Source: Dioscorea cayenensis subsp. rotundata
Taxonomy: Eukaryota; Streptophyta; Magnoliopsida; Dioscoreales; Dioscoreaceae
Assembly: GCF_009730915.1 (NCBI RefSeq)
Contig: NC_052482.1
Coordinates: forward strand, 992,001 to 1,056,000
Length of the DNA stretch: 64,000 nucleotides
Direction of reading: 5' to 3'
Shown: positions 1 through 11,500 of the stretch, in pieces
Layout of the letters: each line of letters starts with the position of its first letter
Numbering within the stretch: the stretch's first letter is position 1
Position numbers and translations under genes: made by a program
The notes under the pieces: model-generated
Databases searched by the model: none
What the model was told of the DNA's origin: nothing
Seen by the model: only the letters and a program-made list of their open reading frames with translations

Positions 1-3000
1 CATTTGCAATCTTATGAAGAGAAACAGAAACTGTATTCAAGGCCCCACTAGTCTCGACAAAAGCATCATGTGCTGCCTGGTGCAGAAGATGATCTGATGA
101 GGTTTTGAATACATGACTAATACAGCAAATGAGTGTCACTTTTTTGACTCCATAAGTTCACTTTTTTAACAAGAAATCGCCACAACAATGTCCCGAAGGA
201 AGCAAAAATGAATAATAGCAAGCCCTAAAACCTACAAAATACAACCATAATGAATCCAAAAATAATAATAAAAAAAAAGAACAGAAATAAACTTGAAAGT
301 GATTTTGTGTTATGGGTAACAGCTTATGCTGAAAATATATATTGACAGAAAGTAGCCTTTGTTGTTAAACATGTAGAGTGAATGCTATCTCCACTCTCTT
401 GTGAGACTACACTAAAAAAACTTCCTGAATATATTGAATGGTCACAGAAAATGGTTGTAATTTGGAACCCAATTTGCATTATGGGTAACAGCTTATGCTG
501 AAAATATATATTAACAGAAAACGCTTATACTTTGAGAGGATGTGATATGCTTGATGTCATTAGCTGCACAGGGTTCAAAGAAGATAAGTTTTAGTTTAGC
601 ATGCAAATCAGGCCATGAGAGAATTTCTGCAAATTCCTGATTGAACAGCTGGCAATTGCCTTTAACCATATCATACTCTGTCAAATGAGAGTTGGCATTT
701 ATGAACATTAGATTCTACAATGTTCCTATGAAAAAGGAATATGTTGCAAACAATTACAATTTATCAACTTTTCGCTCATGGAATATTAGATTAACTTAAA
801 TTTTCATCTTTCCCCATTTATAGCATTGAATCTCATTATTTCCTTCGATTTTGCAAACTGATAATATTATCTGCTGAACCTATGCACAACGTAATAGGAA
901 AAAATCGCTTGAGCAGGTAATCCAGCTGATATGCTTGTTAAAGAAGCATTGTTAAATATTCGTGGTTATTTAATAAACACATAAATAACCATGAATATTA
1001 AAGAATACTATTTTAAAAATGCTTACCATGTAACTATCACATAAATTTCTTCACAACAGGTCAAGTTTAAAATCTGGCAAACTGACCAGCGTAGTTGCCA
1101 CTTTATCTCAACAAATGGACAAGAATATATGAGTTTGCCTAGGAGAAGAATCCATCCAAGATGCATTGTCCTCTTTTCATATGTTAGGGCATTTATTTCT
1201 CACAACTAAAAATTGCTTTCTTAGTTCAACTAGGAGGACAATATCATCCAAGATTCAGACATCCATAAATATTTATTACCAATAAATTGGAGGAAGAAGA
1301 TGAAAATGGAAAGTCAGGTTTGGTTGCAAGCAAGTAGAAGAGAGTTAGTGAAGGGTATAGATACTAACTAGGGCTTCAAATTTGTTTTCTGCAGTAATAA
1401 ATGGCAGCTTTGTCTCCTCAGCTACTTCAGCAGCAACTTTAACATCAAACCTGAATATTGTATGCATGAAAAACAAAACTTAATGGACAATACTACAGTA
1501 ATGGAATAATTGTTTTTTTTTTTTAATAAAGCAAATAAAGATATGATTCCCAGTAGAACTACGAAAGTGGCTGGTTGATTTGTGGAATCCACACAGTTGC
1601 TAAGCATGTCCTTTGAAGATCAATAAAGAAGGCACTCCTATACCGTGTAAATAAAAAGACACATTATATATGATAGCATCAAGTAACCTAATGAAACAAC
1701 AAAGTGAACAAAGCAATTACTTTCACTTTTGTGTGGTTATATTTTTCGTTCCATTTTTAGTAAAATAGTGAAGGATATTCCATTAATAATGCCAAAAGGG
1801 GTGGAGGGGATACGTATTTGTTGTTCAGGTCGATTAGGAGGTGCGGAAATAGCTAGAACTGAATGCGGAAAGTATGGAACGTCCTGTAAAATTTTTCCGT
1901 AACAGTTAAGCTATTGATCAAGTTGGACTTGAAATGCTTTCAACCCAAACTAAAACATTTGACTGAAGGTGCTAGATGACAAATAGAAAATAAAAGAAAA
2001 TGTTAAAAAAAAGTGATATATTAGAAATTATGAGAGGCTCGAGATACCAAAGCAAAATCCAATAGTAGGAAATAATTATCTCAATATGGTGTAAGAATAT
2101 GAATTGTACTATTGTGGAACATATACAATTACAGCAGCAATAAAATAAAAATGAGTCCTCTGAAGTAAAACATACCCCTTCTTTGTGTTCAGTCCAGTTC
2201 CAACAGCAGTACCACCATGTGCAAGCTACTCAAAGCACTCTTAGTAAGGGACAGTCCAAAATACAACTGTGAACAAATACACAAAGTAGTTATCTTACTT
2301 GATACATGCGAGGAAGTGTATCCAACACTCTATTTATCCCATATTTCACCTGCAAAAGAAATGTTTCAACAAGTCATAGTTCAGTGAGAGATCTTTGTGC
2401 TTCAAAACAATTACAGTGACACAAGAAATACACAAAGAAGCAAGAGGCCAGCAATCAGCAATGGTGTAACTTAAAAATGAGTACCTGAGTAGTATACCCA
2501 CTGAACTCTTGTCCAAGAGTCAGAGGAGTAGCATCCTGAGTGTGTGTGCGCCCAATCTTGACAATATCTTTGAACTCAACACTCTAGAGCAACAGGAAGA
2601 ATATATTTGAGAACTAACCACACCGATTAAACAATAATGACATGCAAAAATAAGAAATATCAGAATGTCAAGTATTTTATCTACTATAAAAGCCTAATTT
2701 TTCAATAGTGAAATAGACGATCTAGAAAATGTAGAATGTTGTGGCTGCATTTTAATACTAATCCAATGATTCATGCATAAACAAAGGACCTAAAAAAGTC
2801 CAATAAGAATGCTGAGATGCATCACACGAACGAAAAGAAAGCAAAACAGTAAGAAAACTGGAAACAAAAGTGGTGCAGAATAGAAATGGTATTACTTGGT
2901 CTTGTAATCATAAAAGCTAAAAATGATTCTAAGACAAACCATAAATCTGGGTATATGTTCCTTTTTTTAACCTATGACTAGTCATTTTACCATATAGAAG

Positions 3001-3165
3001 GATACCTTTTCATGTGCATAATTTAAAATCAAGCTATACTCGAGAGCAGATCTATACTTATTCAATAAAAAAAAAAAAATATGCCTCACCTTTGAATGTA
3101 GAGGAGTATGTAACTGCTTTACACTCGGGACAAACCTTGAATTAATTTCTACAGGTGCAGCGATG
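1..3165 (-). CDS. FUM1: Fumarate hydratase, class II (partial, cut by window edge and N gap)
   Basis: Fumarase hydrates fumarate to L-malate in the mitochondrial TCA cycle. Six exons can be read on the minus strand: >3165-3090 ([19 protein letters not shown]), 2583-2485 ([19 protein letters not shown], the substrate-site GRTHTQDA motif), 2349-2299 ([17 protein letters not shown]), 2225-2176 ([17 protein letters not shown]), 1450-1369 ([17 protein letters not shown] then ENKFEAL) and 76-<1 ([15 protein letters not shown]). All have GT-AG borders and their phases join cleanly. Order and residues follow plant FUM1 closely, roughly residues 195-350 of about 490. The first part of the protein (mitochondrial presequence and N-terminal domain) falls in or beyond the N gap, and the C-terminus with the GSSxMPxKxN signature lies before base 1. 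No lesion is visible in the readable exons, so this is probably a working gene truncated by the assembly. Confidence 0.93.
310..522. repeat. Spaced direct repeat inside a fumarase intron
   Basis: The intron between the last two visible fumarase exons (77-1368) contains two near-identical copies of about 42 bp (start TATGGGTAACAGCTTATGCT) at about 311-352 and 480-521, 169 bp apart. The sequence between the copies is not obviously repeated. I see no coding or RNA signal in the rest of the intron. Confidence 0.7.
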
Positions 3166-4165
3166 NNNNNNNNNNNNNNNNNNNNNNNNNNNNNNNNNNN
3201 NNNNNNNNNNNNNNNNNNNNNNNNNNNNNNNNNNNNNNNNNNNNNNNNNNNNNNNNNNNNNNNNNNNNNNNNNNNNNNNNNNNNNNNNNNNNNNNNNNNN
3301 NNNNNNNNNNNNNNNNNNNNNNNNNNNNNNNNNNNNNNNNNNNNNNNNNNNNNNNNNNNNNNNNNNNNNNNNNNNNNNNNNNNNNNNNNNNNNNNNNNNN
3401 NNNNNNNNNNNNNNNNNNNNNNNNNNNNNNNNNNNNNNNNNNNNNNNNNNNNNNNNNNNNNNNNNNNNNNNNNNNNNNNNNNNNNNNNNNNNNNNNNNNN
3501 NNNNNNNNNNNNNNNNNNNNNNNNNNNNNNNNNNNNNNNNNNNNNNNNNNNNNNNNNNNNNNNNNNNNNNNNNNNNNNNNNNNNNNNNNNNNNNNNNNNN
3601 NNNNNNNNNNNNNNNNNNNNNNNNNNNNNNNNNNNNNNNNNNNNNNNNNNNNNNNNNNNNNNNNNNNNNNNNNNNNNNNNNNNNNNNNNNNNNNNNNNNN
3701 NNNNNNNNNNNNNNNNNNNNNNNNNNNNNNNNNNNNNNNNNNNNNNNNNNNNNNNNNNNNNNNNNNNNNNNNNNNNNNNNNNNNNNNNNNNNNNNNNNNN
3801 NNNNNNNNNNNNNNNNNNNNNNNNNNNNNNNNNNNNNNNNNNNNNNNNNNNNNNNNNNNNNNNNNNNNNNNNNNNNNNNNNNNNNNNNNNNNNNNNNNNN
3901 NNNNNNNNNNNNNNNNNNNNNNNNNNNNNNNNNNNNNNNNNNNNNNNNNNNNNNNNNNNNNNNNNNNNNNNNNNNNNNNNNNNNNNNNNNNNNNNNNNNN
4001 NNNNNNNNNNNNNNNNNNNNNNNNNNNNNNNNNNNNNNNNNNNNNNNNNNNNNNNNNNNNNNNNNNNNNNNNNNNNNNNNNNNNNNNNNNNNNNNNNNNN
4101 NNNNNNNNNNNNNNNNNNNNNNNNNNNNNNNNNNNNNNNNNNNNNNNNNNNNNNNNNNNNNNNNN
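3166..4165. other. Assembly gap, exactly 1,000 N
   Basis: The run of N is exactly 1,000 bases, which suggests a placeholder of fixed size and not a measured gap. It interrupts the fumarase gene after the codons for IAAPVEIN. The missing N-terminal half of fumarase (about 190 codons plus introns) may not fit in 1 kb, so the true distance between the two flanks is probably larger or unknown. Confidence 0.98.
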
Positions 4166-4345
4166 TAGATTAAATAAATTTCAACTTAACAAATTTTACA
4201 ATTATATCACACAACTAATTTTTAGACAATTATTACATTTTACATGCATCAAAACCCCACCAATTTACATAAAAACCCACAAAAATTTATACAAAAACAC
4301 CCCTCTACAAACTAATATTTAAACTTTTACTCACATTTACAAACC

Positions 4346-5291
4346 CTAAATAAGCCGGCAAAAAGCATCAGAGTGATTCCTCTCGCGCATCGCTATCATT
4401 CTCGCAAGCGCCTTCGAGTGCGGCGTCTCCGGATCCCCTCTCTCCGCCGCCTCTCTGAACAACCTCTCCGCTCGCTCCAGCGCCGCATCCACCGTGTCCT
4501 CCTCCACCATCGCCGCCCCCACTACTCCCTCCTCCCATCGCTCATCGATCGCCTTCGTTATCGGCTTTCTCGTATCCACGATCTCGATCTCCGCTAAAGG
4601 CGATGGCTTGTGATCCTCGTAGTACTCCTTGAAGTCCTCTTTCCAGTCACCGCCGGTGATGATGCCTCCGTCGAAGCCCACGCAGGATACGCCGTCGAGG
4701 GCTTCTTTGGACACGTGGCATCGCCGGCGTTGCTGGAGAGATGGATCCAACGGCGGAGGAAGCTCGCTGGTCTTGAGATTTGGTGGTGTTGATGTATTAT
4801 TGCCTTTTGGTTTTTTCTCGGCTTCGGTTTGGGTTTTCTGAAGCGATGGCAGGGAGTGTAAATATGAGTGATGTTTTAGGGTGTTTTCAGATAATGTTGC
4901 TAATTACCCAGAAACTCACAAAATTTTTATGGAATTAATAATATTAATTTATTTTTAAAATTTATGAGAAATAATTATTGAATATTTATTTAAATAATTA
5001 CATCTAGTAAAAAAAATTGGTGGTATGACTATCTCTATTAATTTATTAGAATAAAAAAATATAAAAATACATAAAATATTTTTTTTTTGTTAATTATTGG
5101 AAAATCACTATATAAAATGAAATTTTTATTCTTCATAATTGGTATTTAATATAATTAATTAATTAAAATTTAAAATTCTAGAGTTTTAAAAGGGTCACAG
5201 AACCTTCGAGAAGAGACAAAATTGTTGGAAATGAGGAGAGGAATTTTAATACTCCTAAAATGATATAAATCAATAATAATAGTACCCATTA

Positions 5292-5352
<61 letters not shown>

Positions 5353-5593
5353 GGAATGTTTCACGAACTCATGGGAAACTAATTAAAAAATGTTACGAAT
5401 AATTACCGACTTTCAGAGAATATTGAAGAAAAAACAAAATAATTAATTTTATTAGAAATAGTAAGATAAATACCTTGGTGAGGTCGTCGGTGCCGGAAGG
5501 AGTTGTGGAGAGGGCACGTGCTAGAGGTTGCAGGCACGTGCGGTGGGAGTTGGCAGCGCGAAGAGAAGAACGAAGGGTTGATATGGTGTTCAT
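4346..5593 (-). CDS. Small plant protein with mitochondrial-like presequence, function unknown
   Basis: Two exons on the minus strand, 5593-5474 and 4837-4346, join in phase 0 (CACCAAG|GTATTT donor, CTTCAG|AAAACC acceptor) to give about 203 aa. The second exon has no in-frame ATG near its 5' end, so the first exon supplies the start. Residues 1-40 (MNTISTLRSSLRAANSHR and onward, ending ARALSTTPSGTDD) are rich in Ser, Arg and Leu with no early acidic residue, as in mitochondrial presequences. The mature part contains GDWKEDFKEYYEDHKPSPL, IEIVDTRKPITKA and RGDPETPHSKALARM, motifs I associate with small conserved plant proteins of unknown role, but I cannot name the family with certainty. The gene ends about 180 bp from the N gap and runs the same way as fumarase. 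The join is my inference; a transcript read would settle it. Confidence 0.72.
5293..5350. repeat. AAT/TAA trinucleotide microsatellite
   Basis: About 19 uninterrupted AAT units lie inside the single intron of the preceding minus-strand gene. Such a long perfect trinucleotide run is likely to vary in length between individuals. Confidence 0.95.
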
Positions 5594-6240
5594 AATTTTT
5601 CAATTTAATTTGTTGGGGGGTCTTTGGAAGAAAAGTGAGTGTTTTGAGGGGTTTAAAAAGAGTTTTACATTGGCGTGTTCTAGAGAGTGGTAGGAGAGAG
5701 ATCAGGAACGCACACGTGTGTTGGTTCGTAGAGACACTAGAAGCATCACCTGAGTTCTTTAGTGGCTTTTCTCACTAGTGATTTCATCATCATCATCATT
5801 ATTGTTATTGGTATTAATATTATATCATGTAAAAAATACTATGGTAAATTAAAAAATAAAAGTAAAATTTATTATTACTATTTCATTAAAACATGTATAA
5901 AATTCCCCTTAGTATTTGCCGTTTTTATAAATAATAATAATAATAATAATGATGTATCTTAATCTAAATAGAGTGTTATCACGTATTAAATTTGTGATTG
6001 TACTTCACACATGTGCCATTAAAAAAAAATATCAATATTTACTAAAAGCATGATAAATTTTATATTATAATAATTTTTCAAATTAAATTTTAAAATTAGT
6101 TTCTATTTTTTTCACACTGTATGTATGTATATATATATATGAAAAGATTCATCTTCTATGTACATTCATAGATTCAGTTGAATTTTTATACAACAGTTGT
6201 ACACTTAACTCAAAAAATCTAAACTGTATAATTCTATTTT

Positions 6241-6570
6241 TACTATATCTATAACAATATTTTATAAATAAATCAACAAGTAATCAATTCAACTAAACTC
6301 TAATTAACTCTCATTATACATTTTAATTTGGTACTGTGCTCAATTGCAGAAACTCCGCAGTTGATACTTTCTATATATAATAGAAAAAAGACCTTATTTA
6401 TACTATATTTATAACAACATTTTATAAACAAACCATCAAATAATCAATCTAACTAAACTCCACTTAACCCTCGATGTACTTCCAAATTTAGTACTGTACT
6501 CAACTGCAGACATTCTAAGAGCATTCACATACAATTAATATTTTATATATATATATAATAGAAAAAGGGA
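6241..6570. repeat. Two-copy tandem duplication, period about 160 bp, in the PMEI promoter
   Basis: The block starting TACTATATCTATAACAATAT at 6241 recurs as TACTATATTTATAACAACAT at 6401. Both copies carry AATCAA..CAACTAAACTC, then a GTACTG..CTCAA.TGCAGA block, then a TATATATAATAGAAAAA end. The copies have drifted by scattered substitutions and small indels. They sit 260-590 bp upstream of the PMEI start codon, so they double whatever sites the promoter holds. Confidence 0.8.
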
Positions 6571-6732
6571 AAAAAACAGAGACCATAAAAATAATAAGAC
6601 AAGTGAAAACATTCCCCTCTTCAAAAAGAGAAAACATTGACCAAGTCAAACAGCAAAGAAAACGGATGGCCCCACCCTCTCAATCCAAAACAAGCACCAC
6701 AAGCAACCCCTCCTCCACTCTCTTCCTTCCTC

Positions 6733-6751
6733 TATATATATATATATATAT
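6733..6751 (+). promoter_or_regulatory. TATA region of the PMEI gene
   Basis: A CTATATATATATATATAT run lies about 85-100 bp before the ATG. This is the expected distance for a TATA box with a leader of roughly 70 nt. The leader holds a GAA-repeat run just before the start codon. Confidence 0.55.
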
Positions 6752-6834
6752 GACTGATTCCCAAAGCTCTTCCTCAAAACCCTAGAACAACACCGAGAAG
6801 AAGAAGAAGAAGAAGAAGAAGAGGTGAAGAACTA

Positions 6835-7407
6835 ATGGCGACCCTTTCCCTTCATTCAATCCCTAGCGCAATCACTCTCTACATCTTCATCCTCATCGCT
6901 TCAATCAACGCTGACAACCTAATCGAAGAAACCTGCAAACAAGTCCCAGATCTAAAAGACCTGTGTGTGCAAACCCTAACATCAGATCCAAAAAGCAAAA
7001 CAAGCAACGACGCACACGGGCTGACAAGTGTAGCAATAGGGTTGACGGCGAAGGAAGCGGCAGTGGCAGGAGACCAGATCACGAGGCTGGCAGAGCAAGT
7101 GAAGGCGCATGAGGAAGAGCTGCTCCAATGCTTAGCGGATTGCGAGGAGGAGTATGAGGATGCGGTGCAGCAATTGGAGCAATGTAGGGTTTCGATGGAT
7201 GAGAAAGAGTATCATGAAGTGGTGATGTTTGTGGAAGCGGCGCTGAATGATGTGAAGAATTGTGAGGAAGCTTGTAAGAATGTGGAGGAGAAGGAGAAGA
7301 AAGAGTTGATTGAGGAGAAGAATAATAAGGTAAGAGATATGTGTAATTTTGCTCTTGCTCTTACTATTGGATTGCAACAACATAAAAATCATGTTACTTC
7401 TACTTAG
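6835..7407 (+). CDS. Pectin methylesterase / invertase inhibitor domain protein
   Basis: Intronless gene of 190 aa. PMEI-family proteins bind 1:1 to pectin methylesterase or to acid invertase in the apoplast or vacuole and block the enzyme; sequence alone does not tell which. Residues 1-26 form a secretion signal with a hydrophobic core (ITLYIFILIASINA). The PMEI four-helix signature follows: the first Cys pair C34 and C44 (TCKQVPDLKDLC), then C103 in the LADCEEEYEDAVQQLEQC block, then VEAALNDVKNCEEAC with C143 as its likely disulfide partner. C99, C117 and C147 are extra cysteines. The C-terminal helix is unusually rich in Lys and Glu. Length and layout fit the family (170-200 aa). A TATA run stands about 90 bp upstream. 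No defect is seen. Confidence 0.88.
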   Translation: MATLSLHSIPSAITLYIFILIASINADNLIEETCKQVPDLKDLCVQTLTSDPKSKTSNDAHGLTSVAIGLTAKEAAVAGDQITRLAEQVKAHEEELLQCLADCEEEYEDAVQQLEQCRVSMDEKEYHEVVMFVEAALNDVKNCEEACKNVEEKEKKELIEEKNNKVRDMCNFALALTIGLQQHKNHVTST

Positions 7408-8519
7408 TAACACTTACTCAACTTTTGAATTTTTTTATTTTTTATTTTAATAATAATGTAATTTAATGTAATTTATTTATTTTTTTATTTATTTATTTGT
7501 TTGTGTGGGTTGTGGTTGGTTGGGGGGGGGTTTGGGAGGAGGATGAGTTTATTTTGTAGGGGTGCTGAAATTGTAGGGTTTTTTAAATATTATATTTGTA
7601 TTCTTGTTGGCGTGGAGTTAGATCATTTGATTGAGTTTAGAAAAATTTAAAAAAAAAGTAATAATTTTTTTTTTGTTTTGAAAAATAATCCAGTGGACTG
7701 GATGATTTTCATGTGTATTTTAATTCATAGTAATTAATATTAAATATTTTAAAAGAAATAATTTTTGAAAATAGTGCGTATATTTACTGCAATAATTAAA
7801 TCGGATTAAAAAAAAAAGGGATTGATGATTTGATGAGATAATTCCTGGCTTCTTGCTTATGTTTCATAAAGATTCAGCCGCAAGAATCCAAGACCTCAAC
7901 CCCAACTTCACAAATACAAATAGGTGTTTCGACCGGAATAAATAAATAAATATATAAAGCACATTTCCTTTTTTTTATTTATTTTAAAGATATTCAAATA
8001 AAACAGGTGCATTAGAGCGCACATATATATATATATATATTATCTGCCCACAACAAAACTTTTACTCTATGAAAAATAAGAAGTTTGATTCTATTTAAAA
8101 ATTAAAAAACAATTTTGAGCTAAAACTGCTCAAAATTTTATAAAACCACAACAAATATAAGAGTTATAAACCATATTCCAAACATTATTTTATAAAACCA
8201 TATTATTCACATAAAGCAAGCAGTCAAACCAGCTACCACATGCATCAAAGGTAGCTGAGCAAAGGCCCTTATATCAGAAACCCCCAAACATGGTTTCAGA
8301 AACACACAATAAAGGGCCTAGGGCTATTAGGAGCAGAAGAGTTTGCTCGAACATCTCGACGATATTCAGTCAACTTTACATGAAGGTTCATTTATACAAT
8401 TATACCATAAAGAAGGTATAGGCATACCTGCCGGGGACTGCCGGGGTTTTATTCGTCAAACAAACCATCATTGGTCTACCCGGTAATACCTTGCATTGTT
8501 TTGCAGGTTATATATGGCA
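7408..8519. other. Intergenic: 3' ends of two convergent genes
   Basis: AT-rich spacer holding the 3' untranslated regions of PMEI (+) and sucrose synthase (-). On the minus strand an AATAAA-like signal lies at about 8447-8452, some 70 nt past the sucrose synthase stop. A short TA microsatellite is at about 8020-8040. No additional gene is visible. Confidence 0.65.
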
Positions 8520-11500
8520 TTAGTGATCATCCACCGCAAGTGGAACAGACTTCACCTGAGGATGCAATGATGCAAACACAAATACAGTGAGAATTGTTAT
8601 ATGAATGTTGCGTGGTTATTAACTGAAACTAGGGAAAAATATGCTTACCAGATTCCGAAACTTTAAGATGTAAAACATCTCCAGATATCGGCGAGTCTCA
8701 CGCCTTTCAAGCTTTGAAACATACTTCCAAAAGCGATAGACCCCAGCAAGAGTCATGAGCCTTTCAGAATAGATCTTCCATGTGTACCTATGATTCCAGA
8801 ACACAAACAAAAACACATTGAAGCAAAGTAGAGATAGTAATGGTTGGGTGTAAAGAAAAAAGAAGTACCTCTCGAAGATTCGACAGAGTCCACCTTCAGA
8901 TATTTTATTCCAATAGCTCGAGTCTTTTTTGCATTGTTCAAAAAATTCAACCATTATTCCTGCTGCTTGATCAGGATGATATGGGTCGATATGAAAGCCA
9001 GAAATTCCATGCTCAATGATTTCTGCAGGACCTCCGTGGCACGTGGCAAATGTTGGAAGGCCACAGGTCATGGCCTCCACGACTGTGAGTCCAAATGCTT
9101 CATAAAAGGCAGGCTGTGAAGCAGAGAAAATTAATGAGTTGTGCAAAGAATGCTATGAGGTTTCGGTTAGCAAGATTTAAGGCCAAACAATGTACCTGCA
9201 CAAAAATACCTCTGGTATCAGCTATGTAGCGATACAGCTCACCATTGCGGGCTCTGTTCGTCTGAGCAGAAATCCAACGGAATTGCCCAAACAAATTATA
9301 AGTCTTTATGAGTTGGTGCATCTTATCAATCTCTTGAATTTCCTCCCTATCATTGGACTTCTTCACGTCATTGTAACCAGCAACCACCACCAGGTTGGCC
9401 AACTCCCTTAGCTGAGTGTTTTTACCAAACGATTCAACCAGTCCTGTAATGTTCTTCACTCGGTCCAGTCTTGCCATGGAGAAAATGATGGGTTTTGAAC
9501 GGTCATCCAGCCACCCACTGTAGTAGGATAAAGTTGAAAACACATACAAAGAAATACTAACATGCACAAACACAAGGGATTTTGCCTAACATTACGATTT
9601 GACATGATTCTTTCACAAGATCCTCGCTTTTCTCATGCAGAAATGAAGACTCAGGAGTAACAAGGTGATCTAGCATGCACTATGCCCTGCTTGAAAAAGA
9701 TTGCACAAAATGGGCCACTTCATTGCTTAAAGAAAGTAAAATAATTCAGTTGTTGTCAATTGGCATCAGGTGCTATACTACAAATGTTTCACAAAAGAGG
9801 AAAATTATTGCTTTCATGATTGATAGAGAATATATACTTCTCAAATGGTGCATTGTTGGCCACTCCTCCAAATGAATGCCATCATAGGTTGATATAAATT
9901 ACCTTAATGTTGTGATAAAATACTATTCTACATTCCTTCAAAAATTTCTGGAGGAAGATATATTTTTTTTCTTTTGGTTGAGGCCGTGGGGGCTGCTTTC
10001 TACAAAGATGTTATATTCAAAGGCATATGCATGGTAAATAAGCTTAGAACTTCAAGAATGATAAAGGAATGCTATGAATAGCTCAGAAAAAATCTTCATG
10101 CGGAAACTGTATAACCTAAAAACCAAAAGAATTAATAAAGATTGCGAAAAACTCACACATGCTCCTCACTTTGCTCTGGATCATACAATAGCTTTTCAAT
10201 TGAACCATGGAAGGAAGTAAGCCTTTTCTCCTTTTCTGAATAAGGGAAGTATATACACATATCTGCTCCAGGGGAGACTATATTGAACTTGGGATCAAAA
10301 ACATCGATACCATGCACTACCCTGTACAGACCAGGAAGAGTGAAAGCAGTATGGCTCTCATACTGTCCGACTGTATTTTTGCTGCAATGAACGCCAAAAA
10401 AGTTTATCAAACACATCATGAAATATATTCAAGTAAAATCATGAGAACAAGCCGATCCACAAACCATGACAAGGTTAGAAACTGAGGTATAACCAGAATG
10501 GAAAAAGAACTGCTGGATCTAAATGAACCTCTTGAAATAGAACCCTGGTGCAATCAGATTTGGAAGTAGATATCTCATGTCTAGTATTTTCACACTAAAT
10601 TTATTCACACTTAAAAGAACCATTGCTATTGAATGAGATTTCAGTCATGCCCTCACCTGAGATATTGACTTCATAACGCTATTTATACTCGAGTACAATT
10701 CATCTGAGGAAATATAGAACACGATAATTGTTCAGCTGATGGTAGTTGAAATTGTAACCAAATATTCAAGTGACACAATATCTAAACTAAAATTATCTTT
10801 TTCAAAAATTTACGCCCACGAAATCAAGAACATAAACACTAAAGCGTAGATGTTTCCGGCATCTCTCATTGCCTAATCAAAAAAATGCATGCTTATGGAA
10901 TTCTTTTTTTTCTTATTATTTAAATAGATGTGGGCACGCCACACAATTCGAACCCTCAACGTTTTGAGTTAGGAGGGAAATAAAATACCAACTATCCTAT
11001 TGTAGGAGTGGTATGCATATGGAATATCAAAAATTGTTTAAACACTACAAGAAAAATGGATGGACAGAAAAAGAAAAGTTGACTTAATTCATTCCATGGG
11101 CAAAGGATATATATACCTTCCAGCAATCTCCTGGTAGGTACTAGTAATTATAAAATCTGCATGGTTCATGGCCATTAGATCAGCAGTGAACTGGCATGAA
11201 AAATGGTACTTATCCTCATAGTTCTCCCAATATATGTCTGAATCTGGATACTTTGTTTTCTCCAGTGCATGTGCAATATTACACTGTAAAGGTAAAGGAT
11301 AAATCTCAAGCATTTCAACTTATAGACTTTTATCTTAACACAACAAGTACCACAGTTGAGTACAAACCTGGGTAATTCCCAGTTTATAAGATAACAGAGA
11401 TGCAACAAGATTGCCATCACTATAATTGCCAATTATTAGGTCTGGGATGCCGTGTAATTCTGCAGCGATCTCACTTGCAGCATCCTAATGACAAAGCACT

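Larger units (their letters stand above)
5594..6834. other. Intergenic: promoters of two divergent genes with a tandem duplication
   Basis: AT-rich spacer between the unknown mitochondrial-type gene (-) and the PMEI gene (+). The only structure I see is a two-copy tandem duplication of about 160 bp at 6241-6570 and the TA-rich TATA region at 6733-6751. No further gene is supported. Confidence 0.7.

Noticed and set aside
3155-4173. Long open frames across the N run
   Set aside because: They consist of unknown bases and carry no evidence of coding.
4373-4841. Plus-strand open frames opposite the unknown mitochondrial-type gene
   Set aside because: Antisense shadows of the minus-strand exon, arising from its GC-rich codon use.
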